A stretch of 64,000 nucleotides of DNA from assembly GCF_900155555.1 (NCBI RefSeq), contig NZ_FUHN01000004.1, forward strand, positions 1 through 64,000, given 5' to 3'. Below, piece after piece: positions 52,725 to 62,760 of the stretch; the first letter of the stretch is position 1; every line of letters starts with the position of its first letter. Made by a program: the position numbers and the translations under genes. This DNA comes from Mobilibacterium timonense (GTDB taxonomy: Bacteria; Bacillota; Clostridia; Peptostreptococcales; Anaerovoracaceae). The notes beneath the pieces are model-generated. The model searched no databases, was not told the DNA's origin, and saw only the letters and a program-made list of their open reading frames with translations.

Positions 52725-53627
52725 TTAAATGTAATCTATAGGAAGTGCCACTAAGTTTTCCCTGAGATATGTTTTCCTGCCGATCATGCACAGAATCACT
52801 CCCATGCCTCTTTTTTTACCAGGCACCTTATCCAGAACTGTGTTGGCAGATCCCATTGAAGCTTTAGGATTTCCTGTCATCTTAATTTCAACTGGGTATA
52901 AAACGCCGTTTTCTTCGATGATCAGATCGATCTCATTTTCAACGGTGTTCTTTTTATCTTTTCCCCTGTAGTAATAGATCTGGAATTGATAATCACGGCC
53001 TTCATTCGAATAAGACTTCAGGATCTCTGAAACAACAAATGTTTCAAACATACTGCCTGCGACAGCTGAATTCTTCAGCGCATCCGCCGTCAACCATTTT
53101 GTAAGATAGCAAGCTAGTCCGGTGTCTCGAAAGTAGATCTTGGGTGTTTTGATCGCCCTGTTCAAGGCGCTAGCACTATAAGGCTGCAGAATATATACGA
53201 TCCCGGTTCTTTCCAAAATGGAGATCCAGTTTTTGACTGTCGGCTCACTTACACCGATTTCCGACGCAATATTGGCATAATTCAACATCTCTCCGGTCCT
53301 TGCCGCAACAGCAGTCAAAAACCTTGTAAATGTAATACTGTCTGTTGAAATAAGTTCATTGATATCTCTCTCCAGATAAGTGGCTACATAGGATGAATAA
53401 AAATCCTGCCAACCACGGTCAACATCATATAATTCAGGATACGACCCTTTATGAATAAGTTCCCAGATATCGTCATAATGCCTCAATTCCTTCTCGCGCT
53501 CACTAATATACTGCTCCGTTGGGACAAAATGTTCATTAAAGGGAACATGATTTATTTCCCGAAGAGACAAACCACCCAACTCACAGATCGATACTCTGCC
53601 CGCCAGAAATTCGCTTACACCTTTCAT
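52725..53627 (-). pseudogene. DUF4143 ATPase lacking its AAA domain
   Basis: A 300-residue remnant of an AAA+/DUF4143 ATPase (normally about 400 residues). It begins MKGVSEFLAGRVSICELGGL, which in complete homologues lies just after the ATPase core. The Walker A/B part is missing. What remains is the rest of the ATPase lid (SYPELYDVDRGWQDFYSSYV), the winged helix (SEIGVSEPTVKNWISILERT) and the DUF4143 nuclease-like domain (ENEIDLIIEENGVLYPVEIK). Its ATG overlaps the sirtuin stop as TGATG, so the break point is exactly at the end of sirTM. The surviving frame is open and could still be translated with sirTM. Confidence 0.8.
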
Positions 53628-54562
53628 CAGTTCAAGTTTTGCAGAACTTCTCCGATATCCCCTTCAATGCACACCGAACGATCCGCGACAGCCTGTGGAC
53701 AGTACGCCTCGCCCTTGTTGATGCAGACGTAGAATGCCTTCGTGTTTTCTGCCGCATACTGCCAGAAAGGGAATTTGATTATCACCGGGGTGTTCATCCC
53801 GACACCCAGCTCAAGGTAAAGTATGCGATCTCCTTTGTGTCTCCTGTTGAACGCCTCATACCGGCTCTGTGCCCAGTGCCAGCCCTCGTCCTCCACGAAC
53901 GTTCCGTCAACGCGAAGGTTGAGTGTCATTCTGCTCCCATCGTCCGGGCATGTCGGAATCAGCTCCTCAGGCACCTCCATCTTGAGCTCCCCGTTCTCCG
54001 GAGGCTGGAAGACGCCGTCCTCATCCCTCACAAAGCCCTGGGCCTCCATCATCGCCATCACCGTCTCCCGGTTGTCCCAGGTCTTCTGCCTGACCGGAGC
54101 CACGCTCTGGAAAAGGCCGTAATCTCCCTGGGTGTAGAACAGCCTCTTCTTATCAAAACCTGCCATCTGAAACTGGTGATCCACGTTTGTGGTCAGGACG
54201 AAGTAGTCTCTGTCCACGACGAGAGATAGCAGATCATCGTACACGGAAGACGGCGCCTTCACGTACCGGTTTATGTATATGTGCCTGCTCCACCATGCCC
54301 AATACGTCTTCTCGTCAGGAAAAGGATAGAATCCTCCTGAGTACATATCGGTGATGCCGTACTTTCCGGCAAAATCATAGAAGTATTTTTCAAATCGCTC
54401 TCCCGAGTAGGTCAACCCCGCAGACGTTGAAAGTCCGGCCCCTGCACCGATCAGGACACCGTCGCACTGATCCAGCTGCTGCTTCAGGATCTCCACCTGC
54501 CGATCTTGATCAACTGTCAGGCCGTTGGAAAGCTTCCCTGGAATATATGATGAATAGAACAT
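53627..54562 (-). CDS. Class M sirtuin (SirTM), protein mono-ADP-ribosyltransferase
   Basis: A 311-residue SirTM-type sirtuin. The NAD site is GVLIGAGAGLSTSAGLTYSG (near 35-54), then FVLTTNVDHQFQMAGF. The catalytic His of deacetylase sirtuins is replaced by Gln (FYTQGDYGLFQ), the hallmark of SirTM, which ADP-ribosylates rather than deacetylates. In known systems it modifies a lipoylated GcvH-L protein and the macrodomain reverses it, in answer to oxidative stress. Here GcvH-L and lipoate ligase are absent from the neighbourhood. Its promoter shares a palindromic operator with rrf2. Confidence 0.9.
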   Translation of the reverse strand: MFYSSYIPGKLSNGLTVDQDRQVEILKQQLDQCDGVLIGAGAGLSTSAGLTYSGERFEKYFYDFAGKYGITDMYSGGFYPFPDEKTYWAWWSRHIYINRYVKAPSSVYDDLLSLVVDRDYFVLTTNVDHQFQMAGFDKKRLFYTQGDYGLFQSVAPVRQKTWDNRETVMAMMEAQGFVRDEDGVFQPPENGELKMEVPEELIPTCPDDGSRMTLNLRVDGTFVEDEGWHWAQSRYEAFNRRHKGDRILYLELGVGMNTPVIIKFPFWQYAAENTKAFYVCINKGEAYCPQAVADRSVCIEGDIGEVLQNLN

Positions 54563-54598
54563 GTGACACCCCCGTTCTTAAAGATCCGTTTCGCTTTA

Positions 54599-54634
54599 TA
54601 AATGTAATATAATCCATTACATTTAAGATGTCAA
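54599..54634 (-). promoter_or_regulatory. sirTM promoter with operator matching that of rrf2
   Basis: Minus-strand TTGACA (54629-54634), 17 bases, TATATT (54606-54611). A palindrome TAAATGTAAT-N7-ATTACATTTA (54599-54625) covers the spacer and -10. Over 39 bases from the -35 on, it matches the rrf2 promoter at 32 positions without gaps, including TGTAAT-N7-ATTACA. Confidence 0.82.
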
Positions 54635-54656
54635 CGCATTTGTTACAATATATTTT

Positions 54657-55244
54657 CTAAAGGTCGTGTCTGACATCCGATATCCCGTGAAGGAAAAGCC
54701 TGTTCGTCAGCTCTATCAGATCTTCCAGTGAAAGGACCTTGCCATCTTTCACCCACTGGCGATAGATGTTCACCGAAGTCAGGCAGAGAAACGTGTTGAT
54801 AACGTTCTGCTCTTCCTTCGAGTAATTGGCGTAGGGGTTATATCTGCTCCGGTTGTGGATCATCATGGTCATGAAGAGCTTGTCGGAAAAATCCCTGTAG
54901 CTCGGGGCGCACACCATCCTTTCCATGTACGGCTCCTGCCGGGACATGAAGGTGAAAAAGACTCTGTTCACCTCGTCGAATGGTGCATCAGGGGCGGTCT
55001 GTTCGATGAGCCGGCAGTATTCCTGGAAAAGATCTTTCATGATGTCCTCAAACAGCGCTTCGATGGTGGTGTAGTGGAGGTAGAAGGTCTTTCTGTGGAT
55101 CTGCGCGCGCTCCGACAGTTCCTTTACTGTTATCTGCGATGCATCCATCTCCATCACCATCTCCTTGAACGCATCCTTTATAGCCTTCTGAGTCTTCAGT
55201 ACCCGGAGATCCGTTTTTCTCCCGATCTTTCTCTCTTCCATCAT
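54657..55244 (-). CDS. TetR-family regulator
   Basis: A 195-residue TetR/AcrR protein. The helix-turn-helix is QITVKELSERAQIHRKTFYL followed by HYTTIEALFEDIMKDL. The C-terminal domain fits the TetR_C_7/DhaS-like group (FFTFMSRQEPYMERMV). The start is one of two adjacent ATG codons (55244 or 55241) with GGAGGAG upstream. The longer frame to 55319 would run through an operator and is not used. It is divergent from the CMD/cupin operon and likely represses it. Confidence 0.88.
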   Translation of the reverse strand: MMEERKIGRKTDLRVLKTQKAIKDAFKEMVMEMDASQITVKELSERAQIHRKTFYLHYTTIEALFEDIMKDLFQEYCRLIEQTAPDAPFDEVNRVFFTFMSRQEPYMERMVCAPSYRDFSDKLFMTMMIHNRSRYNPYANYSKEEQNVINTFLCLTSVNIYRQWVKDGKVLSLEDLIELTNRLFLHGISDVRHDL

Positions 55245-55301
55245 CCACTCCTCCCGGCTCTGCCGCCGAAGCCTTCCAAGATAATATCCACTTTTTTCCA
55301 T

Positions 55302-55319
55302 GTGTGGCTTAATCCACAC
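55302..55319. promoter_or_regulatory. Palindromic operator between tetR and the CMD operon
   Basis: GTGTGG-CTTAAT-CCACAC in the 180-base divergent intergenic region. The size and position suit a TetR dimer. Confidence 0.6.
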
Positions 55320-55424
55320 CTCCCGGGATCTGGCAATTGAACCCGGCCTCCGGAGACATCATAATATCGGCGAAGGAAATAAACAACACGTGGACATTAA
55401 CTTGATATCAAAAAGGAGAAAACA

Positions 55425-55748
55425 ATGGCAGACAAGATAGTTCAGACCGCCGGCAGAGACTCCCTCGGAGACTTCGCCCCGGAGTTCGCACACTACAACG
55501 ATGACATACTTTTTGGAGAAAACTGGAACAACCAGGACATCGACCTTAAGACCCGCTGCATCATAACCGTGGTGGCCCTGATGGCCTCCGGGATCACGGA
55601 CAGCTCTATAAAATACCATATTGAAAACGCCAGGAATCACGGTGTGTCCAAAGAGGAGATGGCCGCGGTCATCACCCACACCGCCTTCTACGCCGGATGG
55701 CCTAAGGCATGGGCAGTGTTCAGGATCGCCGCGGAAGTCTACGCGTGA
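55425..55748 (+). CDS. Carboxymuconolactone decarboxylase family protein
   Basis: A 107-residue single-domain CMD/AhpD-fold protein. It has DLKTRCIITVVALMASGITD, KYHIENARNHGVSKEEMAAV and HTAFYAGWPKAWAVFRIA. The fold forms trimers or hexamers. The paired CxxC of true AhpD is not present, so peroxidase activity is unlikely. First gene of a four-gene operon; AAAGGAG precedes the ATG and its stop overlaps the next start as TGATG. Confidence 0.92.
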   Translation: MADKIVQTAGRDSLGDFAPEFAHYNDDILFGENWNNQDIDLKTRCIITVVALMASGITDSSIKYHIENARNHGVSKEEMAAVITHTAFYAGWPKAWAVFRIAAEVYA

Positions 55749-56101
55749 TGAAGAAGATAAGCATCACTGATGGATCCACCGTCCTGTATGCCTGTCTCAA
55801 CGACACCCTTGCAGCAGCGGACCTTGAGGAACGTCTTCCATGTAAGTTCAACGTCACAGATTCGGGGACAGATCTCTGCGGTCCGGCTCCAAGGGGAGTG
55901 TATGACCCAATGGAGCTCCAGACGGGATGGAAAAACGGTGATCTGAGCCTGTGTGATGGATGGTTCGCCATTCTTTATGCGGGGCAGGAGGATTCCAAGG
56001 CATATGGACACATGATGATAGTCGGGCACCTGGAGGAGGCTTCCCTCGAAAAGGTCAGGGAGCTTCCTGCGCATGTAACACTTAGGGTAGACCTTGCTTG
56101 A
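55748..56101 (+). CDS. Cyclophilin-like fold protein
   Basis: A 117-residue protein of the small bacterial cyclophilin-like group (PF18050 type). The pattern LYACLNDTLAAADLEERLPC, the mid PMELQTGWKNGDLSLCDGWF and the end AILYAGQEDSKAYGHMMIVG match that family. These lack proven isomerase activity and often sit with CMD, cupin and flavodoxin genes. Coupled to the CMD gene by a one-base overlap. Confidence 0.8.
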   Translation: MKKISITDGSTVLYACLNDTLAAADLEERLPCKFNVTDSGTDLCGPAPRGVYDPMELQTGWKNGDLSLCDGWFAILYAGQEDSKAYGHMMIVGHLEEASLEKVRELPAHVTLRVDLA

Positions 56102-56120
56102 AATACAGGAGGAAATACAG

Positions 56121-56555
56121 ATGAAATATCAGAATAGAGAAGATTTTGAAAAGGTAAACGATTTTGGCACAGGAGCCCCTAACGATGGATTCGCACAGTA
56201 TTTTACCGGTGACTCCTTCCTGAACGTACTGGTGGACCCTGCCACATCCCCTCTTTTCCTGGCAAACGTGACCTTCGAGCCTGGATGCCGCAACAACTGG
56301 CACATCCACCACGCAAGCAAGGGCGGCGGCCAGATCCTGATCTGCACTGCAGGAGAGGGATGGTATCAGGAAGAGGGCAAGGTTGCCCAGGAGCTTCTTC
56401 CGGGAACGGTAGTGGTGATCCCGCCGGAGACGAAGCACTGGCACGGAGCAAAGAAGGACAGCTGGTTCGCCCACATCTCCCTGGAAGTACCGGGAGAGAA
56501 CACCTCAAACGAGTGGCTGGAACCTGTGACCGATCAGGAATACAACGCTCTGTAG
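56121..56555 (+). CDS. Cupin-domain protein
   Basis: A 144-residue cupin. Metal motif 1 is NVTFEPGCRNNWHIHHASKG (His-x-His, near 54-73) and motif 2 is IPPETKHWHGAKKDS (near 105-119). It begins MKYQNREDFEKVNDFGTGAP, as in the carboxymuconolactone decarboxylase-linked cupins. AGGAGG lies upstream. It is probably a small-molecule binding or ring-modifying enzyme working with the CMD protein; substrate unknown. Confidence 0.9.
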   Translation: MKYQNREDFEKVNDFGTGAPNDGFAQYFTGDSFLNVLVDPATSPLFLANVTFEPGCRNNWHIHHASKGGGQILICTAGEGWYQEEGKVAQELLPGTVVVIPPETKHWHGAKKDSWFAHISLEVPGENTSNEWLEPVTDQEYNAL

Positions 56556-56589
56556 ATATTTAAATCATTTGACAGACAGGAGAAACAAT

Positions 56590-57561
56590 ATGGAAAACGA
56601 AAAACTTGCACTATCACAGGAATGGGACAAGACTTTTTCCCAGAGCGATATGGTATATCACAAGAAGATAACCTTCCACAACAGATACGGCATCACCCTT
56701 GCCGCGGATATGTACACACCGAAGGATCACGGAGGACCGCTGCCCGCCCTGGCGGTAGCCGGGCCTTTCGGCGCCGTAAAGGAACAGGCATCCGGGCTTT
56801 ACGCCCAGACGATGGCGGAGAGAGGCTTCCTCACCATAGCCTTTGACCCTTCGTACACAGGAGAAAGCGGCGGAGAGCCACGCTATGTTGCCTCCCCGGA
56901 CATCAACACGGAGGACTTCTGCGCTGCTGTTGATTTTCTTTCGGTCCAGGAAAATGTGGATCCTGAAAAAATCGGGATCATCGGCATCTGTGGATGGGGC
57001 GGCATGGCCCTCAACGCAGCGGCCATAGACACCAGGATCAAGGCCACTGTGGCATCCACCATGTACGACATGAGCAGGGTGACTGCCAACGGATACTTCG
57101 ATGCTATGTCCGAAGACGACCGCTACCAGCTGAGAGTGCAGCTTAACCAGCAGCGTACCCAGGACTACAAGAACGGCTCCTATGCCCTGGCCGGAGGACT
57201 CCCTGAAGAGGCACCTGAGGATGCGCCGTTCTTCGTAAAGGACTACGTGGCGTACTACAAGCACCGTGCTTATCACAAGCGCTCCCTCAACTCCAACGGA
57301 GGATGGAACATGACATCTTCCCTGTCTTTCCTTAACATGCCTCTCCTTTCCTACACTGGAGAAATAAGGAATGCGGTTCTTGTGATCCACGGAGAAAAAG
57401 CTCATTCCTGCTACTTCTCCAGGGATGCCTTCAAGAAGCTGGAGGGAGATAACAAGGAGCTGATGATCATCCCTGGTGCTGTACACACAGACCTGTATGA
57501 CAGCATGGACGTGATCCCGTTTGACAAAATCACGGAGTTCTTCAACGAATACCTGAAGTAA
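56590..57561 (+). CDS. Alpha/beta hydrolase with Cys in nucleophile position
   Basis: A 323-residue alpha/beta hydrolase. The oxyanion part includes VAGPFGAVKEQASGLYAQTM, and the nucleophile elbow is GICGWGGMAL (near 137-146), where the usual Ser is Cys, as in dienelactone hydrolases. The acid region is VLVIHGEKAHSCYF and the His is in IPGAVHTDLYD. It lies 34 bases after the cupin gene and closes the operon. AGGAG precedes the ATG. Substrate unknown; many relatives accompany CMD and cupin genes. Confidence 0.85.
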   Translation: MENEKLALSQEWDKTFSQSDMVYHKKITFHNRYGITLAADMYTPKDHGGPLPALAVAGPFGAVKEQASGLYAQTMAERGFLTIAFDPSYTGESGGEPRYVASPDINTEDFCAAVDFLSVQENVDPEKIGIIGICGWGGMALNAAAIDTRIKATVASTMYDMSRVTANGYFDAMSEDDRYQLRVQLNQQRTQDYKNGSYALAGGLPEEAPEDAPFFVKDYVAYYKHRAYHKRSLNSNGGWNMTSSLSFLNMPLLSYTGEIRNAVLVIHGEKAHSCYFSRDAFKKLEGDNKELMIIPGAVHTDLYDSMDVIPFDKITEFFNEYLK

Positions 57562-57577
57562 ATAGTTCAACTGAAAA

Positions 57578-57643
57578 AGGGACGTTTCGGTACCTGCGCA
57601 CTCGCGTATAGCGATGCATCCAGGTCTGAAACGTCCCTGTTTT
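57578..57643. terminator. Bidirectional terminator
   Basis: AGGGACGTTTC (57578-57588) and GAAACGTCCCT (57628-57638) form a perfect 11-base stem. T-runs on both strands serve the hydrolase operon and the convergent engB transcript. Confidence 0.85.
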
Positions 57644-57670
57644 AATAAAATATGTCGATCCGAAACGTTG

Positions 57671-58264
57671 CTACGCCTCAGTTTCGACGATCTCTTCCAT
57701 CACATCCAGCAGCTTTTCATATCCCTTGCGCTTCAGGGCCGACACCGGGATCAGGATATCGTCCTTCTCCATTCCCAGTGTCTTCCTTATGAGTGCAAGG
57801 TTTTTCTGTCTCTCGTTTCCGGAGATCTTGTCAGCCTTAGTGGCGACCACCACCCCGTCAAGGCCGTAGTACTTCAGATAGTCGTACATCTGAACATCCT
57901 GGGCGCTCGGCTTGTGGCGTATGTCCACCAGGAGCACCACCTTACGCAGGTTCTCCCTGTTTTCCAGGTAGTTCTCCATCATCGCTCCCCAGCTTTCCTG
58001 CTGGCTCTTCGAGAGCCTGGCATATCCGTACCCCGGAAGGTCGACTATCCTGAACTGATCATTGCACAGATAAAAGTTGATGGTACGAGTCTTTCCCGGG
58101 CTTCCGCTGACCCTGGCCAGGTTCCTCCTGCCGGTGAGCAGGTTGAGGAGCGAGGACTTCCCCACGTTGGAACGTCCTGCAAAGGCGATCTCCGCCTTGT
58201 CAGGCGCGGGGAACTGCTCCGTCTTAGTACCTATGGCCTCGAGCTCCGATCTCTTGATGATCAT
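57671..58264 (-). CDS. engB: Ribosome biogenesis GTPase YsxC/EngB
   Basis: A 197-residue GTPase for 50S assembly. It has G1 AGRSNVGKSSLLNLL (near 29-43), G2/G3 TRTINFYLC and DLPGYGYARLS, G4 ATKADKI and G5 VSALKRKG. Full length. Its ATG overlaps the lon stop (TAATG). This matches the lon-ysxC pair of Bacillus. Confidence 0.96.
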   Translation of the reverse strand: MIIKRSELEAIGTKTEQFPAPDKAEIAFAGRSNVGKSSLLNLLTGRRNLARVSGSPGKTRTINFYLCNDQFRIVDLPGYGYARLSKSQQESWGAMMENYLENRENLRKVVLLVDIRHKPSAQDVQMYDYLKYYGLDGVVVATKADKISGNERQKNLALIRKTLGMEKDDILIPVSALKRKGYEKLLDVMEEIVETEA

Positions 58265-60699
58265 TACTTTTCCTCTTCTTCATCCGACTGAACGGGATCC
58301 AGCAGCACCTCCTCGAAGGCCTGCCTGGCCTCCGTCAGGAAGGTGAACTCTATCTTCCTTCTGACAGATGCCGGGATGTCCTCCAGATCAGCCTTGTTCT
58401 CCGCCGGGATCAGGATCTTTCTGATGCCCTGCCTGTACGCGGCCAGGACCTTCTCCTTGATGCCACCCACCGGAAGTATCCTTCCCCTCAGGGTTATCTC
58501 TCCCGTCATGGCGATGTCTCTCCTGGCCGGCCTGTTGGTCAGCGTTGAGAAGAGCGCGGTGCACATGGTCACTCCCGCAGAAGGGCCATCCTTAGGTGTG
58601 GCGCCTTCCGGGATGTGGATCTGAATATCGTGATCCTTGAACTTGTCCTCGGAGATACCGTATTCCCTGCTCAGGGACTTGATGTAGCCAAGTGCAGCCG
58701 TTGCCGACTCCTTCATGACATCGCCCATCTGTCCCGTGAGTATCATTTTTCCGTTTCCAGGCATGAGGACAGTCTCGATGGAAAGAGTCACTCCTCCCAC
58801 CGCAGTCCACGCAAGCCCGGTGGTCACGCCGATAGCAGGCTCCTTTTCCGCGACGTCGTCCAGGAAGATCCTCCTGCCCAGGAATTTTTCCACGTTCCTT
58901 GACGTGATGCTGTAGTTCTTCTTCTTGTCCGTAACGATGAACTTGGCCACCTTCCTGCAGGCCGTAGCGATCTCCCTTTCCAGGTTTCTCACGCCGGCCT
59001 CTCTGGTATATCCCTCGATGATCTCCCTGATGGCCGACTCAGAGAACTTGAGCTGGGACTTCCTGATGGAAAACTCCTTCAGCTTCTTCGGGATGAGATA
59101 CTTCTCCGCGATGTGGACCTTCTCCTCCTCGGTGTAGCTGGAGACCTCGATGACCTCCATCCTGTCGAGGAGAGGTCTCGGGATCGTGCTGGTAGTGTTG
59201 GCCGTAGTGATGAACATCACCTTTGACAGGTCAAAAGGTATCTCCAGGTAGTGATCTGTGAACTCCTTGTTCTGCTCCGGGTCCAGGACCTCCAGCAGGG
59301 CAGATGCAGGGTCTCCCCTGAAATCGCTGCCTATCTTGTCCACCTCGTCGAAAAGGAAGAGCGGGTTGTTCGTTCCTGCCTCGATGATGCCGTTTATCAC
59401 GCGGCCCGGGATGGCTCCCACATAGGTTCTTCTGTGACCTCTGATCTCGGCCTCATCCCTTACTCCGCCAAGGGACATCCTGACGAACTCCCTGTTGGTG
59501 GCCCTGGCGATGGACCTGGCTATGGAAGTCTTTCCGACTCCCGGAGGGCCTACCAGGCAGAGGATCGGACCCTTGATCTCCTTCGTGAGGTGCATCACTG
59601 CCAGGTTCTCCAGGATCCTCTCCTTCACCTTCTCAAGGCCGTAGTGATCCTCGTTCAGGATCTTCTCGGCCTTCTTGATATTGATGTTGGTCTTCGACGC
59701 CTTGTGCCACGGGAGTTCCAGTATTGTCTCTATGTACGTCCGGCTCACGTTCGCGTCCGGGCTCATGACGTTCATGTTGGAATATCTCTCGATCTCCTTG
59801 CGGACTTTCGCATCGATCTTTTCCGGGAGCTTGAGTTCATCGAGCTGCTTCAGCCACTTTGCGGCCTCGTCGTCCTCGTCGCCGCCCTCGCCGAGCTCTT
59901 CCTTGATGACCTCCATCTGCTCCCTCAGGTAGTACTCCTTCTGGCCCCTGCTAAGGTTGTGCATCACCTTGTTGTTGATGCGCTTCGTCAGAGCCAGGAT
60001 CTGGTTCTCCCTGTTGATGATGTCGATGAGATGCTCGATCCTCGCCGAAAGGGAATTTGTCTCCAGCAGCTCCTGCTTCTCGTCGAACGGGATGTCGATC
60101 TCCCCGGCTATGATGTTGCAGAGCGCGGAAGGATCCTCCACGCCCTCGATGAGGGCTCTGGCCGCTGCCTCGCCGGCATTGCTCATCTCTATATACTTGA
60201 AGTAGTACTGCTTCAGGACTCTCAGCAGCGCCTCAATGTTCATGCTGTCTTCAGCGTAGTAGTCCTCGAGCCTGTCGTAGGTGCAGGTGAACATCCCGTC
60301 TTCTTTGAAAAGCTCTCTGATCTTCACTCTGCCCTCGCAGCTGGCGAGCACCCGTACATACTCCTCGTGGCGCTTCACTATCTGCTTCAGCCGGATGATC
60401 ACGCCTGTCTGGTACAGATCATCCTTTTCCGGCTCGTTTACCGACGTATCCTTCTGTGCCGTGACCACCACATATCTGTCTCCGTTCATGGCAGCCTCCG
60501 CCGCCTTGAGAGACACGTCTCTTCCTATGTCAAAGCCTACGATGGTGTCAGGGAAAAAGCACTGTCCTCTCAGCGGTATGTAGGGGGTATGCGGCTCTGC
60601 GGGGGCCTCCTGCTCCTGCAGAAGGTCCTTTTCCTCCTCATCCCTCTGGGCGGCCAGTTCCTCCACCTCATCGAGACTCATGATCCTCTTGTCTTCCAT
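58264..60699 (-). CDS. lon: ATP-dependent protease Lon
   Basis: An 811-residue LonA. It has an N-terminal substrate-binding domain (YIPLRGQCFFPDTIVGFDIG), the ATPase Walker A GPPGVGKTSIARSIA (near 388), and DEVDKI. The Ser-Lys protease has the catalytic Ser in GPSAGVTMCTAL and Lys in GGIKEKVLAAYRQG. A ~35-residue acidic extension (MEDKRIMSLDEVEELAAQRD...) precedes the usual start. It degrades misfolded and regulatory proteins. GGAGG upstream; clpX lies 26 bases further up. Confidence 0.96.
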   Translation of the reverse strand: MEDKRIMSLDEVEELAAQRDEEEKDLLQEQEAPAEPHTPYIPLRGQCFFPDTIVGFDIGRDVSLKAAEAAMNGDRYVVVTAQKDTSVNEPEKDDLYQTGVIIRLKQIVKRHEEYVRVLASCEGRVKIRELFKEDGMFTCTYDRLEDYYAEDSMNIEALLRVLKQYYFKYIEMSNAGEAAARALIEGVEDPSALCNIIAGEIDIPFDEKQELLETNSLSARIEHLIDIINRENQILALTKRINNKVMHNLSRGQKEYYLREQMEVIKEELGEGGDEDDEAAKWLKQLDELKLPEKIDAKVRKEIERYSNMNVMSPDANVSRTYIETILELPWHKASKTNINIKKAEKILNEDHYGLEKVKERILENLAVMHLTKEIKGPILCLVGPPGVGKTSIARSIARATNREFVRMSLGGVRDEAEIRGHRRTYVGAIPGRVINGIIEAGTNNPLFLFDEVDKIGSDFRGDPASALLEVLDPEQNKEFTDHYLEIPFDLSKVMFITTANTTSTIPRPLLDRMEVIEVSSYTEEEKVHIAEKYLIPKKLKEFSIRKSQLKFSESAIREIIEGYTREAGVRNLEREIATACRKVAKFIVTDKKKNYSITSRNVEKFLGRRIFLDDVAEKEPAIGVTTGLAWTAVGGVTLSIETVLMPGNGKMILTGQMGDVMKESATAALGYIKSLSREYGISEDKFKDHDIQIHIPEGATPKDGPSAGVTMCTALFSTLTNRPARRDIAMTGEITLRGRILPVGGIKEKVLAAYRQGIRKILIPAENKADLEDIPASVRRKIEFTFLTEARQAFEEVLLDPVQSDEEEEK

Positions 60700-60724
60700 T
60701 ATGCCTCCAGTCTGACGGATCGAG

Positions 60725-61984
<1,260 letters not shown>

Positions 61985-62028
61985 ATACCGCCTTTCTGAA
62001 TGTCATGCCCCTTTGTTTGAATTATGGA

Positions 62029-62610
62029 CTATCTGTGTTCCACGACTCTGTCTATGAGGCCGTACTCCAGGGCCTCCTGCGCGGACATGAAGTTGTCTCT
62101 CTCCGTATCTCTCTCGATCGTCTCCAGTGGCTGTCCGGTGTTCTCGGACAGGATCCTGTTCAGCTTCTCTCTCGTCTTGAGGAGCCACTCTGTGTGTATC
62201 TTGACGTCTGTGGCCTGACCCTGAGCCCCTCCCAGAGGCTGGTGGATCATTATCTCTGCATTAGGAAGCGCGTAGCGCTTGCCCTTCGTACCTGAAGACA
62301 GGAGCAGAGAGCCCATGCTGGCTCCGAGTCCCATGCAGATCGTGCAGATGTCAGGCTTTACGTATCTCATTGTGTCGTATATAGCCATGCCTGCAGTCAC
62401 CGAACCTCCCGGTGAATTGATGTATACGTTTATGTCCTTTTCCGGATCCTCCGCCTCCAGATAGAGCAGCTGTGCTACCACCAGGCTGGCTGTGTGATCC
62501 GTTATTTCCTCATCGATAAAAATGATCCTGTCCTTCAGGAGTCTCGAGTAGATGTCGTAACTTCTCTCCCCTGCCCCGGACTGATCTATGACATATGGGA
62601 TCATGTTCAT
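62029..62610 (-). CDS. clpP: ClpP protease subunit
   Basis: A 193-residue serine protease subunit that forms a 14-mer. Catalytic Ser is in [14 protein letters not shown], His in [14 protein letters not shown] and Asp in the RDTERDNFM region. The start at 62610 gives the family-typical [12 protein letters not shown] and has GGGAG eight bases upstream; the frame runs 19 codons further up. Operon tig-clpP-clpX-lon-engB. Confidence 0.96.
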   Translation of the reverse strand: MNMIPYVIDQSGAGERSYDIYSRLLKDRIIFIDEEITDHTASLVVAQLLYLEAEDPEKDINVYINSPGGSVTAGMAIYDTMRYVKPDICTICMGLGASMGSLLLSSGTKGKRYALPNAEIMIHQPLGGAQGQATDVKIHTEWLLKTREKLNRILSENTGQPLETIERDTERDNFMSAQEALEYGLIDRVVEHR

Positions 62611-62760
62611 GGATCCATCTCCCTTCGATTTATATGATCCTGATTTACCATATACAAATTTGGACACGGCCCGCGGTCAGTGCCGGAGCCGCGTCCTTTT
62701 GCAATCAGTAGGATTCGCCCCCTGCATCACTGCAGAGGATCTGATCTCAGAATCGCGTAA

